The notes: a model not told the origin generated them from the letters alone. 64,000 nt of DNA from Kitasatospora sp. NBC_00240 (GCF_026342405.1 NZ_JAPEMU010000001.1:2728001-2792000); one strand, 5' to 3'. Shown: positions 8,656 to 17,314, counted from the stretch's first letter. A program made the numbers and translations.

Positions 8656-9708
8656 TCAGGCGGACTGCCGGACCACCAGCGAGGGCTCGAAGATCACCGA
8701 GGTGGCGCCGCGCTCGGGACGCGCGATGTGGTCGAGCAGGATGCGGGTCATCTCGGCGGCCATCTCCTCCACCGGCTGGCGCACGGTGGTCAGCAGCGGC
8801 CGGCCGGCGGTGGCCGCGCTGCTGTCGTCGAAGCCCACCACCGCGACGTCCTCCGGGACCCGCCGCCCGTGGTCGCGCAGCACCGCCAGCGCGCCCTGGG
8901 CCATCAGGTCGTTGGCGGCGAAGACGCCGTCCGTGTCCGGGTGCTCGATCAGCAGCCGGGTGATCGCGCGCTCGCCGCCGGCCTGGGTGAAGTCCGCCTC
9001 GGCGTGCGGCAGGTAGGGCAGGCCGTGGCGGGCCATCGCGTCGTGGAAGCCGGCCAGCCGGTCCCGGGCGGCCCGGACGCCGGAGGGGCCGGCGATGGTC
9101 ACCACCCGGCGGCAGCCCCGGGCGTGCAGGTGGTCGGCGGCCAGCCGGCCGCCGTCGCGGTTGGCGAGGTCGACGCAGCTGATCGGCAGCGGGCGGTCGG
9201 GGCGGCCGAACAGCACCGCGGGGACGCCGGCCTCCAGCAGCAGGGCGGGCATCGGGTCGTCGGCGTGGGTGGAGACCACCATCGCGCCGTCCGCGTTGCC
9301 CTGCCGCAGGTAGGCGAGGGCCTGCTCGCGGGCCTCGGGGGCGTCGGCGAGCATCAGCACGGGGTGCAGCCCCTGCGGCCGCAGGGCGGTGAAGACCCCG
9401 CTGACCACCCGGCCGAAGAAGGGGTCGGTGAAGACCTCGCCGCCGGCCGGCCCGTCCGCCTCGGCGCCCGAACCGGAGACGACCAGCGCGAGGGACCCGG
9501 CCCGCCGGGTGACCAGGGAACGGGCGGCCCCGTTGGGGACGTAGCCGGTGCTGGCGATGGCCAGCCGGACGCTCTCCTGGATGGCGGGATCGACGTTGCG
9601 GATGCCGTTGATGACCCGGGAGACGGTGGCCCGGGAGACGCCCGCGACCCGGGCCACGTCCTCCAGAGTGGTGGAGCGGTTGACGGCGGACCGGAGGACT
9701 TCGCTCAT
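8656..9708 (-). CDS. LacI-family sugar-responsive transcriptional regulator, CebR-like
   Basis: A 350-residue repressor with an N-terminal LacI helix-turn-helix (TLEDVARVAGVSRATVSRVI, about 14-33), the hinge region, and a periplasmic-binding-protein-like effector domain to the C-terminus. Features such as RSLVTRR and SLALVVS resemble CebR-type regulators of beta-glucoside utilisation. The ATG at 9708 lies 18 bases from a GAGAGCGCTCT-type palindrome, consistent with autoregulation; the same palindrome recurs at both promoters of the glucanase/ABC locus 6 kb away, so this protein is the natural candidate to control that locus. It might also act on the TGGGAGCGCTCCCA boxes of the ceb genes, as no other LacI gene is present in the window. 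Confidence 0.9.
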   Translation of the reverse strand: MSEVLRSAVNRSTTLEDVARVAGVSRATVSRVINGIRNVDPAIQESVRLAIASTGYVPNGAARSLVTRRAGSLALVVSGSGAEADGPAGGEVFTDPFFGRVVSGVFTALRPQGLHPVLMLADAPEAREQALAYLRQGNADGAMVVSTHADDPMPALLLEAGVPAVLFGRPDRPLPISCVDLANRDGGRLAADHLHARGCRRVVTIAGPSGVRAARDRLAGFHDAMARHGLPYLPHAEADFTQAGGERAITRLLIEHPDTDGVFAANDLMAQGALAVLRDHGRRVPEDVAVVGFDDSSAATAGRPLLTTVRQPVEEMAAEMTRILLDHIARPERGATSVIFEPSLVVRQSA

Positions 9709-9725
9709 GGTGTCTTTATAGCACC

Positions 9726-9744
9726 TGGGAGAGCGCTCTATCCA
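9726..9744. promoter_or_regulatory. LacI-family operator upstream of the regulator gene
   Basis: TGGGAGAGCGCTCTATCCA with a perfect 10-bp core AGAGCGCTCT (9730-9739). It shares its core with the operators at 15709-15728 and 15883-15896. TATAAA lies between it and the start codon of the LacI gene and may be part of the promoter. Likely autoregulatory site. Confidence 0.65.
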
Positions 9745-9875
9745 TCAAACCCACAGCTCGGAGCCGCCCCACCGGCCTTTCCCGGCCCGGCCCTGAGGCC
9801 GCCGGGGCCCGTTCGGGCCCCGGAACACACCATCGGAACGGACTCGGAACGCCGCCGGAGCACCGCCGGCCCTTC

Positions 9876-9891
9876 CGGGAAACGTTTCCCG
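9876..9891. promoter_or_regulatory. Perfect 16-bp palindrome of LacI-operator type
   Basis: CGGGAAACGTTTCCCG, symmetric around 9883/9884. AAACGTTT-type centres are typical of LacI/GalR-family operators. It abuts the stop codon of the lipoprotein gene and lies about 170 bases upstream of the LacI gene. Its core differs from the GAGCGCTC operators, so a different regulator could bind here; a short terminator hairpin is the alternative. Confidence 0.45.
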
Positions 9892-10464
9892 TCACGGCGC
9901 GTGCTCCTTCCAGCAGATCATCACCGTGGTCGCGACCGTCACCGAGACGTTCGCCCGCGACCGCGGCGGCCTGCCGAAACGCTCCGGCAGCCGGTGCACG
10001 TCGACCGTCAGCACCGAGCCGTCCCGGAGGACCACCGTCGAGCCGTCCGCCTGGGTGTAGGCCGCGTCGCCGAGACCCGTCACGGGCGTCACCGGGCCGG
10101 CGCTGCCGCGCAGGCCCTCGAAGTGCGCGCCGGCGGTGGCCCGGTCGGCCAGCTCCTTCACCGTGATCAGCAGCGGGCCCTCGGCGTACGGGTAGGTGCA
10201 GGTGTACAGGTGCTGGGCCCAGGTGCCGGCGGGCGGGGTGGCCGGCTCGGTGCCGAAGGCCCCGGCCAGCTGCGTCGGCACGCTGCCGGCGCAGACCATC
10301 AGGGAGGCCGGCGAGGGACCGAGATCGACCGCGGCGGAGGTCCGCGGCCCCGGTGGGGCGGCGGCCGGGCCCGGCGCGGGCGGCGCGGCGCAGGCCGCGG
10401 CGGCCAGGGTCAGCAGGAGAGCGGCGGCGGACCGCGGCAGCGGGCGGCTCGGGCGGGTGGGCAT
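9892..10464 (-). CDS. Putative lipoprotein of unknown function
   Basis: A 190-residue protein with a short basic N-terminus, a hydrophobic stretch and a lipobox-like LAAAACA ending near Cys 25, so it is probably a lipid-anchored exported protein. A Pro/Ala-rich linker follows, then a compact domain with two cysteines (VCAG, YTCTY) and the pattern GLGDAAY seen in several small actinobacterial lipoproteins such as the DUF3558 group. No catalytic motif is visible. It lies upstream of the LacI gene on the same strand, but a palindrome and about 180 bases separate them, so co-transcription is uncertain. Confidence 0.7.
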   Translation of the reverse strand: MPTRPSRPLPRSAAALLLTLAAAACAAPPAPGPAAAPPGPRTSAAVDLGPSPASLMVCAGSVPTQLAGAFGTEPATPPAGTWAQHLYTCTYPYAEGPLLITVKELADRATAGAHFEGLRGSAGPVTPVTGLGDAAYTQADGSTVVLRDGSVLTVDVHRLPERFGRPPRSRANVSVTVATTVMICWKEHAP

Positions 10465-10549
10465 ACGGTCCTCCGCGGCGGGGAACGACGGGCCAGGGGC
10501 GGGCGGGCCCGGGAGAACGAGGGGAATGCAGGGCGACGGCCGGGTACGG

Positions 10550-10597
10550 CCGTGCCCGTGACCGGCCCCGCCGGAGCGGGGACGGCCACGGGCACGG
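10550..10597. terminator. Compound hairpin after the DUF1996 gene
   Basis: Outer arms CCGTGCCCGTG / CACGGGCACGG (11 bp) enclose an inner CCCCGC / GCGGGG stem. It lies just downstream of the minus-strand secreted-protein gene and is the likely transcription end. Confidence 0.55.
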
Positions 10598-10616
10598 GAT
10601 CACGAGATCCGGACCG

Positions 10617-12011
10617 TCAGGGCAGCAGGTACTGCGCGTTGAGCACGGCGCCCTTGGCGGGCTGGTTCTCGTCGTAGCCGCGCGGGTCGCACTGGAGACC
10701 ACCGACGATGCAGTGGTTCACCATCGCGGCGAGCGTGGGCGCCTCCCAGGCGTTGAAGAAGTCGTAGTGGAAGGAGAATCCCCGTCCACTGGACAGGTGG
10801 AGCTGCGACATGTTCGCGGTGTTGACCGGGAAGGCCACCTTGAACTCGATCATCGGCAGCGCCACCGGGTGGGTGGCCGGGCAGACCCCGCCGACCGGGT
10901 AGGCCATGTGGCTCTTGTGGTCGGGGGTGTCCAGGTAGAGCCCGTTCCAGCAGCTGGGCGCCTGGTAGCGGACGCCGACCTGGCCGCCGCCGGGGCAGTC
11001 GACCGGCAGGTCGCTGCTGTGGTAGCTGGTGCCGCACTCCCAGCCGGCGACGTAGCCGGGGTCGGTGGCGAACTGGGTGGCGGTGGCCGACGGGCTGCCG
11101 ACCACGAAGCGCAGGCCCGGCGGGAACGGCCGCACGCTGGTGTAGTCGTTCACCGAGCTCTTGTAGTAGATGGTCTGCAGGCCGACCGGGTTGACCAGGG
11201 TCGACCCGTCGTACATGGAGGGCATCCAGTACCCGGAGCGGTCGGCGGGGGCCAGGCAGCTGCTGGCGCTGGTGTTGAGCGAGGCCAGCGACGAGGCGGC
11301 GTTGGTGTTGGTGGCTCCCATGAACGTGTGCATGTGGGAGGCACCGGCCTGGCCGGGGAACACGATCGGGTCGTCCGGCAGGTTGTGGGACGCCGTGCAG
11401 TTCGCCTGGAACTCGTGGAAGTACGCGTGCGGCGGGTTAGCGGTCGACGGGGTGACCCCGGTGACCTGCGGGTTGGCGGGCACGTAGCCGCCGGTCGGGG
11501 TGCTCACCTGGCCGAACACCTTGAACTCCAGCAGCGAGTACCCGTACTGGGTGCCGCGGGCGGTGGCGTACATCCGGATGTAGCGGCCGCTGCCGGTGAC
11601 GTTGAGGTTCTGCACGCCGCCGGTGGCGTTGGCGGTGGAGTAGACCGTCGTCCAGTTGCTGGCGTCCGGGGACACCTGGAGCTGGAAGGCCTTGGCGTAG
11701 GCCGCCTCCCAGTCCAGCTCGACCTTGCTGACGGCGGCGGTGCCGCCGAGGTCGATCTGGATCCAGGACGGGTCGGTCCAGGTGCTCGCCCAGCGGGTGT
11801 TGAGGTCGTTGTCGACGACCGCCCCGGCGGGGAAGTTCAGGCTCTCGATGGACGAGGCCGTCACCGGGCGGGACGCCGAGATCAGCGGGTCGCCGGCCGC
11901 GGCGGCCTGCTGGGCCGTGCCGGAGAGGCCGGTGAGGGCGAGGACGGCGGCGAAGGCCACCGCGAGGGACGTGCGGCGCGGTCGGCCGCGGGACAGGAAG
12001 CGGGGTCGCAT
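10617..12011 (-). CDS. Secreted protein: discoidin (F5/8 type C) module + DUF1996
   Basis: A 464-residue secreted protein. A signal peptide (twin arginine-rich start, hydrophobic core, cleavage near the AAAAG at 38-40) precedes an F5/8 type C discoidin carbohydrate-binding module (about 42-168, with SWIQIDLGG and GRYIRMYATARG). The rest is a DUF1996 domain rich in His, Cys and Trp (HMHTFMGATN, WECGTSYH, SHMAYPVGG). DUF1996 has no assigned reaction that I know. Linkage to a glycan-binding module and to the beta-glucan locus suggests a role on polysaccharide. A GGAGG site lies 5 bases before the ATG. The upstream 110 bases to the next gene contain a hairpin but no clear promoter, so partial readthrough from the large glycosidase gene is possible. 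Confidence 0.85.
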   Translation of the reverse strand: MRPRFLSRGRPRRTSLAVAFAAVLALTGLSGTAQQAAAAGDPLISASRPVTASSIESLNFPAGAVVDNDLNTRWASTWTDPSWIQIDLGGTAAVSKVELDWEAAYAKAFQLQVSPDASNWTTVYSTANATGGVQNLNVTGSGRYIRMYATARGTQYGYSLLEFKVFGQVSTPTGGYVPANPQVTGVTPSTANPPHAYFHEFQANCTASHNLPDDPIVFPGQAGASHMHTFMGATNTNAASSLASLNTSASSCLAPADRSGYWMPSMYDGSTLVNPVGLQTIYYKSSVNDYTSVRPFPPGLRFVVGSPSATATQFATDPGYVAGWECGTSYHSSDLPVDCPGGGQVGVRYQAPSCWNGLYLDTPDHKSHMAYPVGGVCPATHPVALPMIEFKVAFPVNTANMSQLHLSSGRGFSFHYDFFNAWEAPTLAAMVNHCIVGGLQCDPRGYDENQPAKGAVLNAQYLLP

Positions 12012-12042
12012 CGGACCTCCAGGTCGAACGGATGGGTGGGGG

Positions 12043-12085
12043 CCCTCGGGGCCGGGAGGAGTGGGGTTCGCCCCGGCCCCGAGGG
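12043..12085. terminator. Intercistronic hairpin
   Basis: A 14-bp perfect stem CCCTCGGGGCCGGG (12043-12056) / CCCGGCCCCGAGGG (12072-12085), 15-base loop. It lies between two same-strand genes and may end or attenuate transcription coming from the large glycosidase gene. Confidence 0.6.
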
Positions 12086-12120
12086 AGTCTGGACCAGGCG
12101 CCGCACCGGGCCGTCAGGGC

Positions 12121-15100
12121 CTAGGCGTAGACGCCGAACTCGTAGAGCGAGTCGCCGTAGGCGGTCCCCCGCTGGGTGATGTTCACCCGGACGTAGCGGC
12201 CGCTGCCGGCGACGTCGAAGTCGTCGATGCCGCCGGTCCCGGTGGTGGTGGACCAGACGGTCGTCCAGTTGGTGCCGTCGTTGGAGGTCTGGATCTGGTA
12301 CGCCTTGCCGTAGGCGCCCTCCCAGCCCAGCTGGATGTGCTTGAAGGTGGTGACGGCGCCGAGGTCGACCCGGATCCACTGCGGGTCGGCCCACTCGCTG
12401 GCCCAACGGGTGCCCCAGTTGCCGTCGGTGGCGTTGTTCGCCGGGTACGGCGCGCCGTTGCCGACCGCCTGGAAGGTCGAGGCGGTGGTCGGCTTGTTCA
12501 GCGCCACGTTCGTCCCGTTGACCACCGGGGCCACCACGCGGAAGGACTTGGTCTCGATGCCCACGTTGCCGTGGCCGTCGTAGGCGTAGACGTAGACCTT
12601 GTACACGCCCAGGTTCTTCGGGGCGGTCGCGGTGAACCGGCCGTCGGCGGTCTGGACGAACTTGACCTGGTCGAACCCGGTGCCGCCGCCCGCGTACTTG
12701 GCGCAGTAGAGCAGCTGGTAGCGGATCAGGTCGCCGTTCGGGTCGGTCGTGGTGGTGCTGATGGTGAACGTGCCGCCGGCCGGGACGCTCGCGGTGTTGC
12801 TCAGCGTCATGTCGGAGATCACCGGAGGCGTGTTGGTGCCCACGTCGCCGTTGTAGTCCTTGGCCACCGAGTAGAAGCTGAGGCGCTTCCAGCCGGCCGG
12901 CACGGTGTTGTACCAGACGCCGCCGAAGTCGTTCTCGGTGCCGTAGTGGAAGACCGTGGCGCCGAGCGCGACGCCCTGGTGGCCGGTGATGCAGCCCCAG
13001 TTGGACAGGTAGGCGTCACGCTTCTTGATGTCCGAGGGCTCGGTGGGCACGCCGTTGGCGTCGTTCGGGACCTCCCACTCACCGTCCTCGCCGGACTCGG
13101 TGATGATGTACGGCTTGGTGTAGCCGCCGGCGATCCAGTCGGCCTTGACGTTGCAGACCGAGCCGTAGGAGTTGACGGCCAGCAGGTCCAGGCTCGGGGT
13201 GTAGTCCTTGTAGTACTTCCACGCCGCGGTGTAGGCGTCGGTGGAGGTCACCGGGTGGTTGGTGTCGATGGCGTGGATCGCCTGGGTGACCCGCTCGACG
13301 TACTTGGCGTACGCGACCCGCTGCTGCTCGACCGTGGTGCCGTTGTAGGTGTGGTCCTGGGTGGTGAGGATGACCTCGTTGCCCACGTCCCACATCAGCA
13401 CACCGGGGTGGTTCCTGTAGGTGGTCACCCACTGCTTGATCTGCTCGATCGTGCTGTCCATGTACGCGGTGTCGTTGACGTAGTCCGCGCCCTGGTTCAG
13501 CCAGAACCCGTTGACGACCTTGATCCCGTGCGCGGCGGCGGTGTCCAGCAGCGGCTTGCTGCCGGCGTCGGTGCCCCAGGTGCGCAGGGTGTTGACGCCC
13601 ATCGCCTTGAGCTCACGGACGTGCGCGTCGACGGTGGTGTTCGCCGGGCCCCAGGTGATGCCCTTGACCTGGTACGGCGCGCCGTTCACGGTCAGCGCCC
13701 AGTTGCCCTGGCCCCCGGTCACCTTGACGGTGGAGCCGCCGGTCGGGACGGCCGGGTCGGTCAGCGGCGCCGGGGCGTTGCCGGTGGTGGTGGAGACCGT
13801 CACCTTGTCGATGCTCAGCGCGCCGCCGGACGTGGTGCTCGCGGTCGGCGAGGTGCAGTTGCAGTTCCCGTTCGGGAACCCGCCGCCGATGCCGAGGTTG
13901 AACACCAGGTAGAAGCCGTGGTGCACGGCCGCGTCCCAGGTGGAGACGCCGACCTGGGACTCGCTGACCTGCCAGACCTGACGGCCGTCGAGGTACCAGC
14001 GGATCTGCTCGTCCGAGGTGGTGCGGTCCAGGATCTGCGAGTACGTGTGGTAGTCGCTCTGGCAGCCGGTGCAGCTGGCCAGCCCGCTGGTCATGCCGTT
14101 GTACTCGTTGCAGTTGCCGCCGGGGGCGGTACCGCAGTGCAGGGTGGTGGAGAGCTGGCTGCGGCCGTTGACGTTCTCCAGGATGTCCGACTCGCCGGCG
14201 CCCGGCCAGACGGTGAAGTTGCCGCGGTTGCCGGCGCCCATCGCGCGGAACGACGGCCAGTAGCCGGTGCCGTCGGCGACGTTCGGCTGCTTGACCGTCG
14301 CGGAGATCTGGAGCTGGCCACCGGCCGGGGCGGCGAAGTCGGAGCGCTGGCTCTCGACCCGGCCCGACGTCCAGGCGTCGCCGTTCTTCAGCGCGGTGAG
14401 GTTGAGCGCGCCGTTGCCGTTGAGCGAGACGTTGGCGGGCGCGTTGGTGTTCGTCTGCACCTCGCTGGTGCCCCAGTTGGCCGGACCGCCCGGGTAGGAG
14501 GTGCCGGTCTGGGTGATCCAGTTCGCGGCGGACGGCGCGGTGCCGGCGTTGCCCGTGAAGTCCTCGTTGAACACCGTGGTCCAGTTGCCCGGCGGCGGGG
14601 TCACCGGCGGGGTGGTGGGCGGCGTGGTCGGCGTGGTCGGCGGGGTGGTGGGCGGCGTGGTCGGGTCACCGCCGGTGCGGACCTGCAGCTCCCAGAGCGA
14701 GTAGCCGTAGCCGGTGGCGCGGGCGGTGCCGTTCATCCGCACGTAGCGGGCGGTGCCGGAGACGGCGAGCGTCTCGGTGCCGCCGGCGCCGGTGGTGGTG
14801 GAGTACGCGGTGGTCCAGTTCGTCCCGTCGGTGGAGAGCTGGATCTGGTACGCCTTGCCGTACGCGGACTCCCAGTTCAGCACGACCTGGCAGACCGGCT
14901 GGGCCGAGCCGAGGTCGACCTGGATCCACTGCGGGTCGGTGTTGGCGCTCGACCAGCGGGTGCCGGTGTTGCCGTCGACGGCGTTGGCGGCCGTGGTGCC
15001 GTAGTTCTCCTCGCTCGACGCGGTGGCCGGGCGACCCTGGGCGGCGTTGGTCGTGCCGCAGCCGGCGGTGGCCGCGCTGCCGAAGACCTGGAACTCCCAG

Positions 15101-15597
15101 AGCGAGTAGCCGTAGCCGGTGGCCCGGGCGGTGCCGTTCATCCGCACGTAGCGGGCGGTGCCGGAGACGGCGAGCGTCTCGGTGCCGCCGGCGCCGGTGG
15201 TGGTGGAGTACGCGGTGGTCCAGTTCGTCCCGTCGGTGGAGAGCTGGATCTGGTACGCCTTGCCGTACGCGGACTCCCAGTTCAGCACGACCTGGCCGAT
15301 CGCGGCCGGGCTGCCGAGGTCGACCTGGATCCACTGCGGGTCGGTGTTGGCGCTCGACCAGCGGGTGCCGGTGTTGCCGTCGACGGCGTTGGCGGCCGTG
15401 GTGCCGTAGTTCTCCTCCGAGGAGGCGGTCACCGGCTTGCCCTGGGACAGCAGAACGGGCGCGGCCTGGGCGCGGCTCGTGGGAACGAACAGCATCAGGG
15501 CCGCGACCAGGGCTGCCGCGACGGTCGCGGCCACCGCTCGCCACCCGGGTGACGAGCGTTCGGGGCCGGCGGCTGTCCGGACGGGTGGTGCGAGCAT
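12121..15597 (-). CDS. Secreted multimodular beta-glucanase: 2 discoidin + GH16 + TIM-barrel glycosidase + discoidin
   Basis: A 1158-residue extracellular enzyme. The ATG at 15597 is preceded by AGGAGAG. In order: signal peptide (about 1-45), discoidin module 1 (47-175), discoidin module 2 (180-310), Thr/Pro linker (315-337), GH16 domain (340-600, catalytic ESDILE near 467), a second hydrolase domain with a TIM-barrel look (630-900; WDVGNE acid/base Glu near 739 and ITESGE nucleophile Glu near 832, clan-A type, closest by eye to GH2/GH5), an Ig/PKD-like domain (905-1010) and a third discoidin module (1020-1158). It should attack beta-1,3 or mixed-linked glucan from two active sites while bound to the polymer. 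The two N-terminal modules are near-identical in DNA. Divergent from the ABC importer, with its own promoter and LacI-type operator. Confidence 0.9.
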   Translation of the reverse strand: MLAPPVRTAAGPERSSPGWRAVAATVAAALVAALMLFVPTSRAQAAPVLLSQGKPVTASSEENYGTTAANAVDGNTGTRWSSANTDPQWIQVDLGSPAAIGQVVLNWESAYGKAYQIQLSTDGTNWTTAYSTTTGAGGTETLAVSGTARYVRMNGTARATGYGYSLWEFQVFGSAATAGCGTTNAAQGRPATASSEENYGTTAANAVDGNTGTRWSSANTDPQWIQVDLGSAQPVCQVVLNWESAYGKAYQIQLSTDGTNWTTAYSTTTGAGGTETLAVSGTARYVRMNGTARATGYGYSLWELQVRTGGDPTTPPTTPPTTPTTPPTTPPVTPPPGNWTTVFNEDFTGNAGTAPSAANWITQTGTSYPGGPANWGTSEVQTNTNAPANVSLNGNGALNLTALKNGDAWTSGRVESQRSDFAAPAGGQLQISATVKQPNVADGTGYWPSFRAMGAGNRGNFTVWPGAGESDILENVNGRSQLSTTLHCGTAPGGNCNEYNGMTSGLASCTGCQSDYHTYSQILDRTTSDEQIRWYLDGRQVWQVSESQVGVSTWDAAVHHGFYLVFNLGIGGGFPNGNCNCTSPTASTTSGGALSIDKVTVSTTTGNAPAPLTDPAVPTGGSTVKVTGGQGNWALTVNGAPYQVKGITWGPANTTVDAHVRELKAMGVNTLRTWGTDAGSKPLLDTAAAHGIKVVNGFWLNQGADYVNDTAYMDSTIEQIKQWVTTYRNHPGVLMWDVGNEVILTTQDHTYNGTTVEQQRVAYAKYVERVTQAIHAIDTNHPVTSTDAYTAAWKYYKDYTPSLDLLAVNSYGSVCNVKADWIAGGYTKPYIITESGEDGEWEVPNDANGVPTEPSDIKKRDAYLSNWGCITGHQGVALGATVFHYGTENDFGGVWYNTVPAGWKRLSFYSVAKDYNGDVGTNTPPVISDMTLSNTASVPAGGTFTISTTTTDPNGDLIRYQLLYCAKYAGGGTGFDQVKFVQTADGRFTATAPKNLGVYKVYVYAYDGHGNVGIETKSFRVVAPVVNGTNVALNKPTTASTFQAVGNGAPYPANNATDGNWGTRWASEWADPQWIRVDLGAVTTFKHIQLGWEGAYGKAYQIQTSNDGTNWTTVWSTTTGTGGIDDFDVAGSGRYVRVNITQRGTAYGDSLYEFGVYA
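14691..15447 (-). repeat. Two near-identical discoidin-module copies, 405-bp period
   Basis: Copy 1 (from about 14691 to 15042) and copy 2 (from about 15096 to 15447) match base for base over long stretches, including synonymous sites, and differ mainly around 14890-14905 versus 15297-15310. This indicates a recent in-frame duplication or ongoing gene conversion within the glucanase gene. The third discoidin module of the same gene is clearly more divergent. Confidence 0.9.
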
Positions 15598-15708
15598 GGG
15601 GGACTCTCCTGACGAGACGGTGGGGGGGAGGACCGGAAACACCGGCCTTCGGCCGCAGCCGGTCCGGGAGGGGTGGTCGGACGGCTGGGTCGGGTCGGGC
15701 TCCCATCG

Positions 15709-15728
15709 CTGGGAGAGCGCTCTCGCAG
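15709..15728. promoter_or_regulatory. LacI-family operator, glucanase side
   Basis: CTGGGAGAGCGCTCTCGCAG; perfect 12-bp core GAGAGCGCTCTC (15713-15724) and symmetric outer bases with a single mismatched pair. It sits just downstream of the minus-strand -10 element, a classic repression position. Confidence 0.75.
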
Positions 15729-15736
15729 TGGTTGAG

Positions 15737-15766
15737 ATAGTTGCGCCCACGTTTCCGTCGTGTCAA
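15737..15766 (-). promoter_or_regulatory. Promoter of the glucanase gene
   Basis: On the minus strand a perfect TTGACA (-35, 15766-15761) and AACTAT (-10, 15742-15737) are separated by 18 bases. The operator begins about 10 bases downstream. Confidence 0.7.
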
Positions 15767-15843
15767 GCCCTCTGCATACATCGCCGCCGGACCCTGCCGC
15801 CCGGACAAAGGCGCAGTACTGGTGTGGTGTTGAGCGCCACCTC

Positions 15844-15872
15844 TTGACTTTGCCTGTTCCAGGGGCCAGGCT
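15844..15872 (+). promoter_or_regulatory. Promoter of the ABC importer operon
   Basis: TTGACT (15844-15849) and CAGGCT (15867-15872), 17 bases apart. The -10 is a weak match, but the placement relative to the operator 10 bases downstream mirrors the other sugar promoters in the window. Confidence 0.55.
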
Positions 15873-15882
15873 CCAGGCCGTG

Positions 15883-15896
15883 GGAGAGCGCTCTCC
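15883..15896. promoter_or_regulatory. LacI-family operator, importer side
   Basis: GGAGAGCGCTCTCC, a perfect 14-bp palindrome. Same core as the sites at 9726-9744 and 15709-15728. It lies immediately after the predicted -10 of the importer operon. Confidence 0.75.
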
Positions 15897-16015
15897 GCTC
15901 CGCTCCACAGGTGCTCCGACCGGCACCGCTCCCGGAGCGGCGCGCTCTCCCTGCCCGCCGCTCAGCCCCTCCCCCTCACCCGTCAGGCCCAGCGCCGTCC
16001 TCGCAAGGAGTCACC

Positions 16016-17314
16016 ATGCCCACCTTCCGTACCGGTCCGAGAACCCGGCTCCTCGGCGCGGCAGCCGCGCTCACCGCCCTGCTGGCCGTGACCGGCTGTT
16101 CCAGCGGCGGCGGGAGCCAGGCGCAGGACGACCCGAACGAGAAGATCACCCTGACGGTCAACCTCTTCTCCGACTTCGGGTACGCGGACCTCTACAAGCA
16201 GTACGAGCAGCAGCACCCCAACATCACCATCAAGGAGAACCGCGCCGACATGGGCGCGCACCACCAGAACCTGCAGGCCCACCTGCTCGCCGGCTCCGGC
16301 ACCGCCGACGTCGAGGCGATCGAGATCGGCCAGGTCGCCGGGTTCCAGGCGCAGGCGTCCAAGTTCGTCAACTTCCTGGAGAACGGCGTCGACGCCGCCC
16401 AGTGGGTGCCCTCCAAGACCGCGCCCGCCTCCAGCGCCGACGGCAAGGTGCTCTTCGGCCTCGGCACCGACATGGGCGGCATGGCGCTCTGCTACCGCAG
16501 CGACCTGTTCAAGGCCGCCGGCCTGCCCACCGACCGGGACCAGGTCTCGGCGCTGCTCACCGACTGGAAGGCCTACGCCGCCACCGGGAAGAAGTTCCTG
16601 GCCGACAGCCCCAACAAGGACGTCCGCTGGTTCGACAGCGGCGGCAACCTGTTCAGCGCCGTCATCGCCCAGGCCCCGACCGGCTTCTACGACGCCGCCG
16701 GCAAGCCCGTGGTGAACGACAACCCGGCCGTCCGGCAGGCCTTCGACCTGGTGGCCGGCGCGATCAAGGACGGCGAGTCGGCCGGCATCCAGGCCTTCAC
16801 CCCCGCCTGGGACACCGGGTTCCAGAAGAGCCAGTTCGCCACCGTCGCCTGCCCGGCCTGGATGAGCTACCAGTTCAAGGCCAACCCGCCCACCGACGGC
16901 GGCACCTGGGACATGGCCCGGATCCCCGGCGGCGGCGGCAACTGGGGCGGCTCGTACCTCTCGGTGCCCAGGTCCGGCAAGCACACCAAGGCCGCCACCG
17001 AGCTGGCCAAGTGGCTCACCGCGCCCGAGCAGGAGGGCAAGCTCTTCACCGAGAAGGGCTACTTCCCCTCCGACCAGGCCCTGTGGAGCCGGCCCGACAT
17101 CGCCGACCACACCGACCCGCTGTTCAACAACGCGCCCACCGGCAAGATCTTCTCCCAGTCCGCCAAGGACCTGAAGCCGCAGCCGCTCGGCGCGCACGGC
17201 GCCGAGATCGGCACCGCCCTCGGCAACGCCCTCACCTCGATCGAGCAGGGCAAGACCGACGCCGACGGGGCCTGGAAGAAGGCCCTCGCGGACGTCGGCA
17301 ACATCGTCGGCTGA
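16016..17314 (+). CDS. ABC sugar importer, substrate-binding lipoprotein
   Basis: A 432-residue extracytoplasmic solute-binding protein of the CebE-like family. Lipoprotein signal peptide with lipobox LLAVTGC puts the anchored Cys at about 26. The mature start PNEKITLTVNLFSDFGYADL matches the ITLTV..F..FG pattern shared with the CebE proteins at 29034 and 33104, and conserved Trp-rich segments (WDTGFQKS, NWGGSYLSVP) agree. It probably binds a short beta-gluco-oligosaccharide produced by the neighbouring secreted glucanase. AAGGAG precedes the ATG. First gene of an operon with two permeases and a GH3 enzyme; a strong hairpin separates it from the first permease. Confidence 0.9.
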   Translation: MPTFRTGPRTRLLGAAAALTALLAVTGCSSGGGSQAQDDPNEKITLTVNLFSDFGYADLYKQYEQQHPNITIKENRADMGAHHQNLQAHLLAGSGTADVEAIEIGQVAGFQAQASKFVNFLENGVDAAQWVPSKTAPASSADGKVLFGLGTDMGGMALCYRSDLFKAAGLPTDRDQVSALLTDWKAYAATGKKFLADSPNKDVRWFDSGGNLFSAVIAQAPTGFYDAAGKPVVNDNPAVRQAFDLVAGAIKDGESAGIQAFTPAWDTGFQKSQFATVACPAWMSYQFKANPPTDGGTWDMARIPGGGGNWGGSYLSVPRSGKHTKAATELAKWLTAPEQEGKLFTEKGYFPSDQALWSRPDIADHTDPLFNNAPTGKIFSQSAKDLKPQPLGAHGAEIGTALGNALTSIEQGKTDADGAWKKALADVGNIVG

